A DNA stretch of 64,000 nucleotides from Liriodendron chinense (GCA_003013855.2 PVNU02001712.1:40775-104774); one strand, 5' to 3'. Shown: positions 42,542-55,700, counted from the first letter of the stretch. The notes: generated from the letters alone by a model not told the origin. A program made the numbers and translations.

Positions 42542-45299
42542 CATACCAGCCCAAAATTGATAAAATTCCTATTTTCCTCATGATTGTTCTTAATTTATTC
42601 ATCAATCAAGTAGGCAACACTTAAGAGGAACAAAATCAATAGTCTAAATTCAATATGCATGAGTTGCGTAATCAAGGATCGGAATGGGGTATTTGTAGGT
42701 ATAAGAAATGTACACATGAAGATAGGAGAGGCTAAAATGACTTGAGCCCAAGCCCGGTCCAAATATTGATCGAGCCATGTATGACAGGCCCAAGCCCCGC
42801 CCATAGGACATGCTCCAAGCCCACTCCAAAGCTGGGCACGTAGCCCAGCCCATTACCACCCTTATGAGTTATGATTGACCCTAAACAGAGGAAGATTGAC
42901 GCTAATTATTAATTGTGGCAGCTCATCAACTAGGTTTATATGTAAATCCAGACTGCCCAAGTTGCAGGTGCCATTAATCTTAACAATCCAACAATACCTA
43001 CCAATTTTTGGAAACTAGATCCTCTTCTGCTTAACAGTCCATTCGATAGGCATTTCATATTTGTCCAATTGCTATGATTTTTGGTTGTTTTCAAAAACTA
43101 TGAATTCATGGAGAAATGAAAATTGTTTTCCACTAACAACATAGTTGGGCATTTCATATACGTGCATTCTACAAGGTAGTCATTTCTCCTGTCCACAATC
43201 AAAATCCTTCTCCACAAAAAAATATGGTAACTGCTGTCTAATACAATATCTGCTCACCAATGTATCAAAAATGTACCTAATGCTATGGTACAGGGTGGCA
43301 AGGGCTCTTTGTGACGACCATTACGGCTGTATCATATTGATGATGTCGGTGGTCCTTAACATTGCTGTTATTAAATATCTTGATTATAACAGTGATTCCA
43401 ATTTTGAAATGCTATTTTCTACAGCGACAATGAAATTTCTCATTAGTAGGGGGCCGCAATGCACAAAATGCTGATCCAGTCATCATTTCTTGTGGTGTTT
43501 AAAGATTTGTGCAAAGATGCAGAAGGTACGTAGCAAAAGGAGGATGAAGACAGTACACGTCCCCAATGTCTGAAAGAAGCCTATCCAAGGTATGGATGAC
43601 AATCTCTCTCATTCTACTAGGTTTGAGTTAGTGTAACTCATGTGGACACATGCAGGTGTGCCTATTGGATAATGTGAATGAGATCCACACTGTCCATTAG
43701 GTACGCTGCTTTATGCTCACCTTGAAAATAGAAGATTAAGCTGGCCCAAAACTCAGGTATACCAGACCATAGGAAAGGGTTGGGATGTGGATGCCCACCA
43801 TTAGTTATGTGTGGGGCCCAAAAAAATGGGACGCCTCCTATTATATGGGCATTACAAACAATTTCTTATGTGTATGTTTGTCAATGTATAATCAGTGGAG
43901 CTCTTTTGGCCTACTAATAAAGCCTCTCCATCCATACCACTAAATGGGAGTCTTGCACAGTCATCCTCACTGACAAATGACCCAAATACCCTTTTCTTTC
44001 TGTGCAAACCCACCTTTGCCCTTTAATAATATCAATATTAGTTAACCAAATTAAAAATCTCTTAGTTATTGTGTTTATAGTGGATTCAAAATAAACATGG
44101 TGGTTTATTTTATTTTATTTTATTTTTTAGCTCTTGTGTTTGTTACATGTCGAATGAGAATGAGCTCCAAATCACCTTTATAAGAAAAGTTGCTTCCTTA
44201 GGAAATTGAGTCGTACTTTCTAGAGATTATACATTGATGAACATGGGTGAATGTGCCTTGTGCAATTTTCCACACACACTTGGTGGCCGTGGTTGGGGCA
44301 CAATGTGGTGTGGTGTAACGGTTTTCTCTTCAATCTTCGTAATGGTTTTCTCTTTAATTTGTCATTATCTATTATGGATATAACCATAACGAAGTTTAAA
44401 CCAATGCAGGGAAAACTATTGTCTGCTCGCTCTCTTTCTGTCATCTTTCAAATTTTTTGCAACAAAGTCCCCTGCAGTTTCTGGCTCGTTCTAGGAATGC
44501 AACCAGCGCCAAGTAGACATCTGAGGTGGGCCTGCTCAAATCTTAGGGACATTTTTGCCATCGACTCAGTGCACTCCTGTGGGGAAGTAGTAATAAAGAT
44601 AGCGACCTGGTCATGTTTGGTACCTTCCAACCACACTGCTATTGCTCAAAAAAACTAAGAGGACTGCTGGAGACAGACACAGCGACCACCATCCTTACAC
44701 AGGTAAGATCTCTTCTTAGCCTTTTTATACTACTACATTATGCTACTTGCTTTATATATAATTAGAGAAATAGAGTAGTAAAAAAGTATAAGTAATAATT
44801 TGAATACCTTGTGTGGGATTGTTTTGATCATTTATATTTGATTATATGATTGTCTACAATGGATCCTACCATTTGAGTCATTTGAGCATGGGCTACATGC
44901 TATGTTTCCAGTCATGCATAAAAGGATTGAAGATTGGTTTTCCCAATATATCATTTTACCACTAATATGGGGTTGTATCAGCCTGTATCATGTTGTATGA
45001 GTGGATACAGTTGTGTCATCTGTTGACAAAACCAGCACGAATAAGGTGATTCAATTCACATTTGCTTCTGACAATACTTTTAATCATTTTTATACAACAA
45101 GGGAGTCCCACCTTACACCAACCAGTTAGAAAGAATAGAAAGAAAGGATTTATACAATGCATGGTGGGCCGAATGTTTGTACAATACCATTTTGGCTTAG
45201 GGTTTTCATGGGTGGTTCCCACTAGCTCTATGATACAAACCATTGACATGGATAGGAACCATGGGCAGCCCATGTACTAAAGAAACTTAGAGATGGGTA
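42542..45299. other. gene-free part of segment B
   Basis: Paralogous to 28715-31557. Short ORFs differ in frame from those of segment A. The donor-like CACAG|GTAAGATCT is kept at about 44698-44711. Confidence 0.6.
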
Positions 45300-45359
45300 C
45301 ATATGATATAAGTAGAAAATACAAAATGGGTAGTGATGCAGGGAGGGCGTGGTAGGGTC

Positions 45360-45690
45360 GAGCATTGTCTCTCCTACCGGATAAGTACTTCGAGTCCACA
45401 AGGCCTTTGAGAATCCTCAACTGGACTTCCTCGAATCCACAAGGGAAAGATGATAGAAACATGTAATAATTCCTAGAAAATTCATTCGATTGAATCCGTA
45501 AAAACTTATATACAATGCTTTAAATAATAAATTAAACCATAGTGATAACTATTTGACTTCAACTCAAACTAAAACATCTAGAAAACCCGACTTACTATAA
45601 ATAGTAATGTCACTCATTCCTACTAGAACTCTTGGTTTTTGTCCAAAAATAGAAGGTTTGCAATCCGGCCCAACCACATGGTTCTACACA
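45360..45690 (-). mobile_element. LTR fragment, segment B copy
   Basis: Counterpart of 32255-32580 with the same gypsy-LTR-like phrases. Confidence 0.7.
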
Positions 45691-45947
45691 AATGGTTTCT
45701 TATAAAATAACTTCCAAAGAAAATGTTTCTCTCCTTCTAGTTTTGAAACTCCCACACAGGCCAAAATTGGGTGGAATGTAGAAATCAACAAAAGCAAGCT
45801 TTCAAAGAAAAAAGCCTCAATAATTTTTCTCAACCTGCCACGTGATCCTAAATTAATCTTCATTTTATAGAAAATTTATTTTTTTAGTTTTTTTTTTTTT
45901 CCTCCTCCTCGAGGTGCTCCCCAAGAGATAGGATCTTTGATCTCTTA

Positions 45948-46595
45948 GGGTGTGTTTGGTTGCAGAACCTAGATTCTAGAGAAAATCTAGATTCCACTAT
46001 TGGAATCTAAAATTGTAGAAACTAGAGTGGATCCCAGGTTTCATCCGTAACTTGCTGTTTGGTTGAAAACGGTGCAATCCAGATTGTGTTCTAACCGTTG
46101 GTTGTGGCATGGCCTACTTGGGCTTCAGATCCACCTGAGAACCTTACCTTGGCCTATTATAGTCTTGCAAGACAGATGGCTAAATTGGACGGCAAATAAA
46201 CATTATAGTGGGCCCTAAGAAGTTTTTAATGGTGGATATTCAATCAACACTGTTTTCTGTGGTGTGGTCCACTTGAGATTTAAATCTTCCTCATTTTTTG
46301 TCCAATGCCCTTAATTGAGATTTCAAAACTAATGGACCATGGAGATATAAAAAATATACAACATAGATGTACAACGCATACATGGAGGTGGCGACGCTCA
46401 CTTTGCCTCTTTTCCCTTCTGTAGAAACGGTTGCCAACATTGTTTCCACTAATCCGGGTTCTACTCAATTTAGGTTTCCAGACAGAATCCTCTTTGGTTG
46501 GAACTTGCCACCAAACACCCCAATTAAAATTGGATTCTACGAAAATCCCAATTTTAAGTTGGAAACGAGTTTCCAGGTGCCAACCAAACGGGCCC
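45948..46595. mobile_element. Tourist-like (PIF/Harbinger) element, TSD TTA
   Basis: 648 bp. Ends GGGTGTGTTTGGTTG and CCAACCAAACGGGCCC are inverse with three mismatches; TTA flanks both ends (45945-45947, 46596-46598). Segment A has the empty site (CTCTTACCATGTG at 32826). The interior holds half of a fold-back element (about 46090-46380). No transposase. The ORFs of 103 and 179 codons here span the element edge and are not genes. Confidence 0.9.
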
Positions 46596-46598
46596 TTA

Positions 46599-47465
46599 GT
46601 ACTGTTGCGACAATTCCAAGACAGAATCTACAATTCACCTCTCCAACCTGGGACATTCTCAACTGTAGATTTTCTTGAAAATGTTTCCCAAACAACATTT
46701 CTGGAAAAAGGATCTCATGTTCCAAGAAACTCCATTTTCTTAAACAGACGATATCACTTGTCTTTCCACATCTTTTCAATGAAAATAGGAATGAATGAAA
46801 AGTTAGCCCTCCGCTTTTTCTTTCTAAGCATCCAAACAAGCCTTTGCATTATTTTGCATACAAAAATTCATTGGAAAACAAAAATAAAGATCATGTCACC
46901 ATCTAATAGAATTTTCTTGTGGCAATTTTGGATGGCCTCTAAAATGCGTTTGGTTTCTCCCATTTGCTAGGCAATGAATGTATGGCATGAACCATTCATT
47001 ACGATGTGCTGTCTCTTTTTCTACCCATATAAAACAAGATTGGATTGAAATTTTCCAAAATCCAACTAATATTAACCATTTGATCAGTGATCTTTAATGT
47101 GGATGGCCAAGATCATTTACATAAAAATAGGTCCAATAATTGTTAGAGCCCATCATGGGATGTTTATGATTCCAAAGAATCACTTATTACCGGCAATTGT
47201 AAACATCCATACATGTCTTTGAAAATGGATGGGTATAGGCCAAATCAAACATGAGTTCGAATTACGATTTTCGTATGTAGACTATGAAATGTGTTCTGAA
47301 CTAAATGGACCATCCAGATCGATTGACTGGAAGTTTGGATTGTCTGTGCTCAAGGCGTATGAAAATTCAGTGTGGTTTCTTCTCATTGGACCAGGTCATC
47401 GCCATTGGCTCCAGCTACAATGATAGGCTGGATTTTTCTCTCCCAAATATAGATTGCGTGCTACA
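46599..47465. other. gene-free part of segment B
   Basis: Paralogous to about 32840-33070 and 34150-34420, then from 47079 to 36010. No coding evidence. Confidence 0.55.
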
Positions 47466-47937
47466 CCACCACTTTTAACATGTGGAACTTTTCTGAACCC
47501 CACAATGATTTATGTTTTAGATCCACACCGTCCACCAATTTTTACAAATCATTCTAGAGCATGGACCAAAAAATGAATGACATCCAAAGATCAAGTACAC
47601 CACACCACGGAAAGCAGTGGGGATTGAACAACTACCATTAAAACTTCTTAGGGTTCATTCCGAGGTTTATTTGCCATCAAACCTCTTCGTTAGGTTAAAG
47701 AGACATGGATGAAGGTAAAAAACAAATATAGGCTTGATGAGAGCTTTTTATGTCCCTAAGAAGTTTTCAATAGTGGGCATCCAATTTCCATTGTTTCTGT
47801 AGTGTGGCTCACTTGAGCCTTGGATTTGCTTCGTTTTTTGTCTCATTCCCTAAAATGGTGTGGAAAAAATGGATGGACAGTGTGGATCTAATACATATGT
47901 CCTGATGGAGCCCACGGAAGTTCCACATGTCAACACT
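47466..47937. repeat. fold-back element
   Basis: ACATGTGGAACTTTTCTG left, CACGGAAGTTCCACATGT right; inner arms TTTTAGATCCACACCGTCC and GGACAGTGTGGATCTAATAC. Absent from segment A. Confidence 0.75.
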
Positions 47938-47975
47938 TTAGGTTTTCTTCTCTAGACCTAGAATGCGCTGCACCA

Positions 47976-48476
47976 CTAGAGCGGACCCTACCTCACCAAC
48001 TACGGTGCAGCCCTTACAGTGGTGCCCACCTTGATGTGTGTATTCTATATCCACCCTATTCATCCATTTGTATAGATCATTTTAAGGCATTATCTAGAAA
48101 ATGAAGCAGATCCAACTATCAGGTGGACCATATTGTAGGAAGCAGTGGTGATTGACCATTAATCAGCCAAAAAAGTTTTGGATCAAGCTAATATGAGCTT
48201 TTTCCCTTCATCCATGATTATGTGAACTATGAAAACGTTAAGGTGCGCCTTTAGAATTTTTTAATGGTAGGATGTTCAATCACCACTGTTTCCTAGAACA
48301 TGGTCTAACTGATAGTTGGATCTTCTTAATTTTTGGGTTCACGCTCTAAAATGATTTGAAAAAAATGGATGGACAGAGTGGATATATAATACACATATCA
48401 AGGTGGGTCTCACAATAAGCATTGCATCATCTTGGGTGAGGCCGGGGTCTCACCTAATCCGCTCCTTATGTGGTGC
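47976..48476. repeat. fold-back element, AGCGGATTAGGTGAGACCCC subfamily
   Basis: Left GAGCGGACCCTACCTCACC (degraded) and right GGGGTCTCACCTAATCCGCT. A short tandem of ATGCCGCTCCTTATGTGGTG follows to 48510. Confidence 0.75.
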
Positions 48477-48529
48477 AACCTCACCTATGCCGCTCCTTAT
48501 GTGGTGCAAGAAATGGAATTTCTTGACCA

Positions 48530-48992
48530 GTGAAATTTACCTTAGTCCCACGATGATGTATTTCTTAGATCGATCCACACCGTCCATTCATTGTTTCATA
48601 TCATCATAGGATACGAGATGAAAAACAATGCAAATCCAAAGCTTAAGTGGACTACACCATTGAAAACAGTAGGAATTGATACTACCATTGAAAACTTCTT
48701 AGGGCCATAGAAGGCTCTGACCAGGCTAATATTTGTTTCTTTTTTTTTAACTTAATTCAGGTGTTTGTGTTTTTATGAAGATGCCATAGGTAAATTAAGC
48801 CTCACGGTTGGCCCTAGGAAAGTTTCAACAGTACTAGGTTGTTCAATTCTCACTGCTTTTTGTGATGTGATCCACTCGGGCTTTGGATGTACCTCATTTT
48901 TGGTTAGTGCTCTATAATTATCTGAAAAAATTGATGGACGGTATAGATCTAACAAAAAATTTATGGTGGAACTTAGGAAAGTTCCACATATT
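48530..48992. repeat. fold-back element
   Basis: TTTCTTAGATCGATCCACAC and CGTCCATTCA left, TTGATGGACGGTATAGATC right. Third copy in a row in this 1.5-kb cluster. Confidence 0.7.
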
Positions 48993-49433
48993 AAAAGTTG
49001 TGTTGAGTAGCTAGCAATCTATTTGGGAGAGAGAAATCCATCATATTTGGTTAGCTAGGGTCATCGGAAATTATGTGGGCTAATGAGAAGCTACAACGGT
49101 GGTATTTCCTAAGCCTTAAACACAGACTATCCGGCACAGTAAGTAAATATAAAATAGGAGTATTGACATTAAGAGCATCTGTTCATTTGTGTGTTATTTA
49201 TTGAGTCACCACCAGTCCCATTGAGTCACCACCAGTCCCATTGAGTCAACAGAGTTCTCGAGTCAGACAACTGATTTTCCAAGAGACTTAGCTTGAGTTC
49301 TTCCCGAGTCAACTTGACTTGGCCAATTTTTGAGTCAAGCTAGCAAGTTTTAGAACTATGATAACATGTAAATGGTGGGGCCTACTTTTCTTAATCACCT
49401 GATTGTGCCTCAGATCAAGAAATAGGCCGTTTT

Positions 49434-49508
49434 ACCTGATGAACCCAGTCAGTTTTTCAAGTCATGAAAACGGAGTTTGTGCTGCAATGCCACGTATCAT
49501 TCCAATCC
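49434..49508 (-). pseudogene. MATE exon C relic, segment B
   Basis: The minus strand retains GGATTGGAATGATAC and GGCATTGCAGCACAAAC but has lost the start of the exon with its acceptor, and carries indels that put a stop in frame. Confidence 0.8.
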
Positions 49509-50530
49509 AAGAGAGAGATGAGCAATTTCATGTAATTAGTTCACCACCACTTAAAATATAGTGGTGACTCATTCCTCTACCCTTAGTTATATAGAAATCA
49601 TTGTTATACTTGTTAACCATTTATTGATAGGCGTTAAATGGATTGCTAGGATTGCTTTATCATTGTGATTTTAGGGGTTGTTTGGCACCATGAAATTGGT
49701 GGTAAATGGTGGTAATGGGTGGTAAATGCACAAAGTGAGTTTGTTTGGCACCATGGAATTGGTGGTAAATGGATTCTTTGCTAGAAGTTATATTTCCAAA
49801 TCTCTTTACCACCAATTATTATCATCATGATTTTAATTAGTTTCAAGAATTGGTATACCCCACCTTAATATTTATGTACATCCACTCCGATCACTAGGTG
49901 TGCCACTTCATTTTAGTAGTAGGGTCCAAAAGCTGGCCTGGTTTGTGATTTAAGTGGGCCACGTGAAGTAAAACAATTGTAAAAGATATCACTTGTATGT
50001 TGTTTCTAATCATATGGTTCACCTAAATGACATACCGAGCTGAGGTTTAGGACTTATGGCTATTAATATATTTGATGACCGGAGTGGATTTCACATAAAC
50101 CTTATGACGGACTACCATTAAAAACTTAATGAAATGCATATCATACCTTGTACTAAACACAAATTTTGAATTCACGTGAAATTCATTTACATGTTGCCAT
50201 AGAATTCGAATTACCATGGATTCCATGGTAATTGTGAATTGGATTCCAATTCACATGGAATCCATGAATAACAGTCACCAGGCAGTTTTCACCTGTTATG
50301 ATTTATGCGTTAAACATTGAGACTAGTGATCATCAGGTGGACCATACATGTACTAAAGAAATGAACGGTTACTTGATGATCTATGGAACGTACAAAATGA
50401 AGACAGACCAATAAGCAGCTCAGATCCTGAACATGCAATCTAGTTTCCACGTGTGAGGTAACTGCACTTGGCAGTTCCCTTCCCAAATGCTTTTATAAAA
50501 GCTGGAGATTTGTAGCGGTGGCAACGGGCC
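49509..50530. other. gene-free stretch
   Basis: Contains repeated phrases GTTTGGCACCATG(A/G)AATTGGTGG (49681, 49742) and palindromic ATTCCATGG patches at 50210-50270. It may hold a MITE starting near 49673 but I could not find its other end. Confidence 0.5.
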
Positions 50531-51053
50531 GGTAGCGGATTAGGTGAGACCCCGGAGCTACCAAGCTGGGTGGGACCCTGACTGTGGGGCTCACAGTGAT
50601 GTATGTGTAAATCCACACCGTCCAACCATTTTGAAAGATCATTTAAGGTAATGATACCAAAAATAAAGCTGACTCAAATCTTAGGTGGACCATACCATAG
50701 AAACAGTCTTCATTGAATCTCTACCGTTCAAAACTTCATGGATTTCACCAGAATGTTTATTTGCCATCCAACCTGTTGATAAGGTCACAAACACCTAGAT
50801 GAAGAGAGCACATAAATATCATCTTGATCCCAAGCTTTTGTGGCCCACAGGAAGTTTTTAATGGTCGATCAGCACTGTTTCCTGTACTGTGGCCCACCTG
50901 GGACTTGGAACTGCTTATTTTTTTGGATCATGCCCTAAAATGAACTTTCAATATGGATGGACGGCGTGGATGTAGTCACATACATCACAGTGGCCCCACA
51001 GTCAGGGGTCCCACCCACCTCAGTGGATCCGGGGTCTCACCTAATCCGCTCCC
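50531..51053. mobile_element. complete fold-back element with 9-bp TSD (Mutator-like MITE)
   Basis: 523 bp. Ends are GGTAGCGGATTAGGTGAGAC and GTCTCACCTAATCCGCTCCC, inverse over about 25 bases. CAACGGGCC flanks both sides (50522-50530, 51054-51062). A 9-bp duplication with G-started inverted ends is the Mutator/MULE signature. Inside, a second, longer inverted pair (TGTAAATCCACACCGTCC, GGACGGCGTGGATGTAG) makes almost the whole element self-complementary. No transposase. This copy defines the family to which more than 20 others here belong. Confidence 0.9.
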
Positions 51054-51924
51054 CAACGGGCCTACCCAGTCTGGGGCGGGAGATGGTCAGCCGAGCTCCA
51101 CGTCACAGAGCTTCTTGTAATCAGACCTTTTATTTGGAGCCAATCCTACACATTACAAACATGAACGGCGTGATTAAAAGACATGGTGACTTGGACCAAC
51201 TCATCTGGTCAAGAGACGAATTGGGACTCACTGGAGTCAGGGCTAATTGGCCTGACTCACTTTAGCTGGGGCTGAACCACCCTGACCCGCCCTAGTCAGG
51301 GATACTGATCATACTCATGTTATCGAGTCAAATAGGGTCCAAACAACTTGGATTCCACTTGGACTAGTCGTACGAGGCCGGGTCTTAAAACCATGATAAA
51401 CGGGCCTGCTGATGCTTGGTCGGGTCTCAATGGAATTTTTCAGAACATTCAGGCCCAAGCTTGACTCGAGGACTGTATTAGAGGACAGGCTTCAAAATCT
51501 GGAGCATACACAATCCACGGCCCCCTATAGAAAACTGGGCCCACCTGTGCCAAAATTTAACCCACTACTGTCTACCCGTCTTGTTGTTAACCCAAGTGTT
51601 CAGGCCCAACAATAGACCACAATATAATCTGAACATTCATACAGTGTGACCCATCATGGATCGGTCAAACTTTTTAGGCTAGGTTAATCAAAGTGAGGTC
51701 CAGCAGATGAATGGTTCGGATCATTTCAAAATTTCATGGGTCGGCCAATTAGGCTTTCAGTTAATAGTACTGGCACAGGGAACACACATCTCCCAACATC
51801 TAAACGGTTGGGGGAATCTCAAAAGCACTTCAAAATGCAGAGTTTTGAAAAGCCATTTCTGCATGCACGTTGATATGCTATGAGCCGATGATCTTTCTTC
51901 CCCATAAAATGCATGATTGCTTAC

Positions 51925-52005
51925 TTTGATTTGGAGGCGAGCCGCATAGCTAAGGAGAATCCTAAGAGGGACCCCAATGACGTAGTAGCATCCAATGTTG
52001 ATTTC
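51925..52005 (-). pseudogene. MATE exon B relic, segment B
   Basis: Encodes EINIGCYYVIGVPLRILLSY and ends LQIK before a GTAAGC donor. It has lost the front GVATGAGWQ part but retains the INIGCY residues missing from the copy at 37890, so the two relics decayed independently. Confidence 0.8.
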
Positions 52006-52094
52006 AAGCCTAATCCCACCCATTAGCATCATAAGCGGTTGAGTTCTCTTGTTCTGGTTGCGCTTCAATTAGAAATTTCTGCAAAACCCAGATG

Positions 52095-52213
52095 TAGGGC
52101 TATCAATGGGCCGGGCTCGGGCTAGGCAAAATCAAAGTTTTGAATAGGTCTAGCTTGAATAGTTCAAAATCCTGGCCGAAGCTAACCCCAAGCCCAGCCC
52201 ATTGACAGCCCTA
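52095..52213. mobile_element. hAT-type MITE
   Basis: 119 bp, ends TAGGGCTATCAATGGGCC and GGCCCATTGACAGCCCTA. The 8-bp flanks CCCAGATG and CGCAGGCG agree only partly, so an old insertion. Occupies the place of 38294-38409 in segment A, so it predates the duplication. Confidence 0.8.
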
Positions 52214-52726
52214 CGCAGGCGCCATCCCCACCCATTTGTTAATTGGGTTACTAAATCAAACTAATATCTGACCTCTGGTGATCATTGTTAAAAGACTTTG
52301 CAACTTGGATCGACTTGTTCAGTCCTAAGTTGAGTTTGGACCCACCTAAGTTGGGTCCGAATGGGCTTGACTCACCCGAGCAGGGGTGACTCATTGTATC
52401 AAACCAAATCTGATCTGACTGAGTCCGAGTCAACTCAGATGAGTGGCATTAGACTCATCCAAGTCTTAAACCCTCGAAGTGATACAATCAAAGAAAAAAC
52501 GAATAAATAGGAGAGGCCTCAGTCAAAGTTCAAATATTAGAACCGATCGCCTATACAAGCATACACCACTACAGGTGATCTGTCCTCCCACTGTGCAGGT
52601 ACCAGCCACTGCAAGTTACCAGTTCATTTTCATAAAATGATCTCTAGGTGTGCCGTGTTTGCATATGTGGAGCGTGTGTGCAGGATTAGCAAACCTATTA
52701 TTACATTGTGGGACACTTAAGTTTAA

Positions 52727-55700
52727 CACATGTGTACGTGTGGGTAAATAGCAATTTTCTGTCCTACTTCCTGCCCTCTCAATTTATGATTTCAAGGAAC
52801 GAATGCTAGAGGACAAATCAGATAGCTTGAAAAAATAAATTAGGGAGTTATCTCGTACTCTGCCTCTGACACTTTATACTCAAGTCACTTGAAAATGGTA
52901 AATGTGGCATCTGTTAAACTAAGTTAAACTGACTAAATTATAAAAGTTAAGGCCACTAAGTTACAGCAAAAAATCACATTGGTTGCAGAATCCTATCTTT
53001 TCATGGACATTTGCTTCTTGAAATAGCGCTTGATATTTTTCATTTTCATCCATCTAATAACTGTCCACTAACACCGTGATCCATAGCTCAAGTGGTGGGC
53101 TGAGTGAAGATAACTTTGTTTCAACAATGAGGTCTTGGTATTGATTCTCAGGTAGGGGTGGCTAACATTTAGGTGTGACTAACAATGGGGGTGGGTGGAC
53201 CAACAGTGGGCAAGTGTACTATCCTCCCTAATAAAAAAAGAAAAAGAAAAAGAAAAAAAACCACTAATATGATAATCAGATAATAAAATAAGAATAATTT
53301 TTGGTTCATAATGAGATTAAGGTAATATAGATAATTTGGATGGTTTAATTTGAATTTTAATATACTATATATACAATATTCAGGTAATTTCTAAATGCAT
53401 GAGTATTGTCCACCACACTGCCAAGGGTATCAAAGTTTTATTTCTTTTTTCTTTTTGGGTAAGAATCAAGATCTCAACCATTTTCTGCTTAAAAAACTAA
53501 AACATTATGACAAACTTACCCTCCTTAACCACTCTTGTGAAGACATTAGGTGACGTTAATGAACACCTAATGGTGGATCTAACTAGGTAACCGTGGCCCT
53601 CACTGCAAGGCCGACCTTAATGTATATGTTGTATATCCACATGTCTATTAGTTTTGCCAGCTCATTTTTGGATACTGACCCAAAAATGAGTCAGATACAA
53701 ATCTTAGGTGGACCATACAGTAGGAATTAAATTTCCACCATTGAAAACTTCTTGAGGGTCACAAGTGTCTTGAATCAATCTGCTATTTTTGTTTTCCCTT
53801 CATCCAGGTCCGTGTGACCTTGTCAATAGATTAGAGGGAAAAATAAACATTGCAGTAGACCTTAGGGAGTTTTAATGGTGGGCCTTTAATGACCACTGTT
53901 TACTTATGGTGTAGTCCAGTTGCGATTCTCATTTCTAGAAGCCATGGGTATACAACACATGCATCAAGGAGGCCCTCAAGATCAGGGTCACGCGTACTTG
54001 ACTCGGTTTGGCTAGTGACCCAACACTAGCCAAGTGTCAAATCTCAGTGGGCCCCACCATGGGGTATGTGTTTTATCCATGCCACGCATCCATTTTTCCA
54101 TCTTATTTTAAAGAATCAGCCCAAAAATGAAGTAGATCCACAACTAAGGTGGACCACACCATAGGAAAAAGTTCTTAGGGCTACATCTAACCCATTGATA
54201 AGGTCACACAGACCTAGATGAAAGGAAACACACATGTCGGCTTGATCCAAAACTTCTGCCGCCCTAAAAGAAAGTTTTCAATGGTAAGCATCCAATCCTT
54301 ACTGTTTCCTCTGGTGTGGTTTGCCGGAGTATTCGATCTGCCCCAATTTTTGGATGATGCCCTAAAATAAGCTGATAAAATGGATGGACAGTGTGGATGA
54401 AACACAAACATCATGGCGGGCCCATAGATCTTTGACACTAGCTAGTTGGCTATGTTTGGGTCACTAGCCCAACCGCGTCTAACCTTATCTGGATCACACC
54501 TAAACCACGTTCTAAGGTCAATATGTGGGCATTATATATTGTACATCCTGGCTGGACTTGAACGTCAACCCATTGTAGTAGGCACCGACGCTTTTCCCAC
54601 CGTGAGTAAACAAATGCATCTCCTAAAGTGCTATTTGCAGCCGTACATCCATATATACAACGGTCATCCCACTAATGTCGATGTAACACACATATGGAAC
54701 ATCTGGGACCTTCATATGCCAGGATCCTTCTTGATGAATGTGGTGTCCACTCATCATGTCAAACAGACAAATGAACTGAATGTTCTCTTGCAAACCCGTT
54801 TCTCGAACATGTGTGGACTACTTGATTGATTGATTGAATGTGAAATGTTTTTTTTTTTTTAAGAAACATTAACCATGGGATGCCTAATGAATGGCCTAGA
54901 TCTTATGTAAGTGACATATCAGTACATCTGAGACGCTTGTGCTTAGCTTAACCACATGTCGACTCATAGGCAAATAACATTTTTTCTGGCCTAGCTGCTG
55001 GCTGCCGGCGTTATCAAGGGTCAGGTCACATGGTTTCAAATTTTGTTTAGAGAGTTATTTGGTACTCTCATTGACCACGGCTCTTTATACTCAGACACTT
55101 GGAAGTGATGCACTGTGAGAGCTACGGTCGGTTACAGCCAAAAATCACATTGGTTGAAGAATCTTAGTCATTAACCCTTGATCACTTGTTTCTCCAAATA
55201 AGACTGGATATTTTTCATTTTCAACCGTCCAATATCTCCTCCACCAATCTGATAGTCAGGTAATCAAATGATACTAATTTTTTGTTCATGATAGAACTAA
55301 AAGGGTACACATGATTCGGACGCTTTAATTTGAGTTAAAGTATGGTGTGTATACAATCCTTTGAGCAAGTTCTCAATGTGTGTATCATCCATCCTTGTCT
55401 GCGAAGAGTATCATAGTTTCCCTCCCTTTTTATTTTTGAGGATTTTTAGCAGACAATTTCTTCAAAACTTGAATTTAGAAAGTGATGCCCCAAGAGTAAA
55501 ACAAAATCCCTTTCTTTTTTCTATAACTATGGGACAGCATTTAATGTACGACACCCAACCTTTCTGGACGCAGTTTGGCTAGTGACGCTGCCATTACGTC
55601 GGTGCGCTGTGGGCCCACTATGATTGTATGTGTTTTATCCACGCCGTACATCCATTTTTTCAGATCATTTTAGGGCTTTATCGAAAAAATGAGGCATATC

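Larger units (their letters stand above)
41004..52490. repeat. Segment B of the large duplication
   Basis: Paralog of 27056-39115. Its left border cuts into the LRR region (CTTATAAAACGGGTGGGCC), with unrelated sequence before it. It ends after TCCAAGTCTTAA near 52470, just before where exon A of the MATE remnant follows in segment A. Contains the insertions listed separately. Confidence 0.9.

Noticed and set aside
44251..44658. 135-codon ORF
   Set aside because: The paralogous region 30600-30990 breaks the frame by indels, so it is not conserved as protein.
46367..46970. ORFs of 103 and 179 codons
   Set aside because: They cross the right edge of the Tourist-like element into segment B DNA, have no motif, and segment A has no equivalent.
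49673..50290. Complete MITE beginning GGGGTTGTTTGGCACC
   Set aside because: A matching inverted right end and target duplication could not be found.
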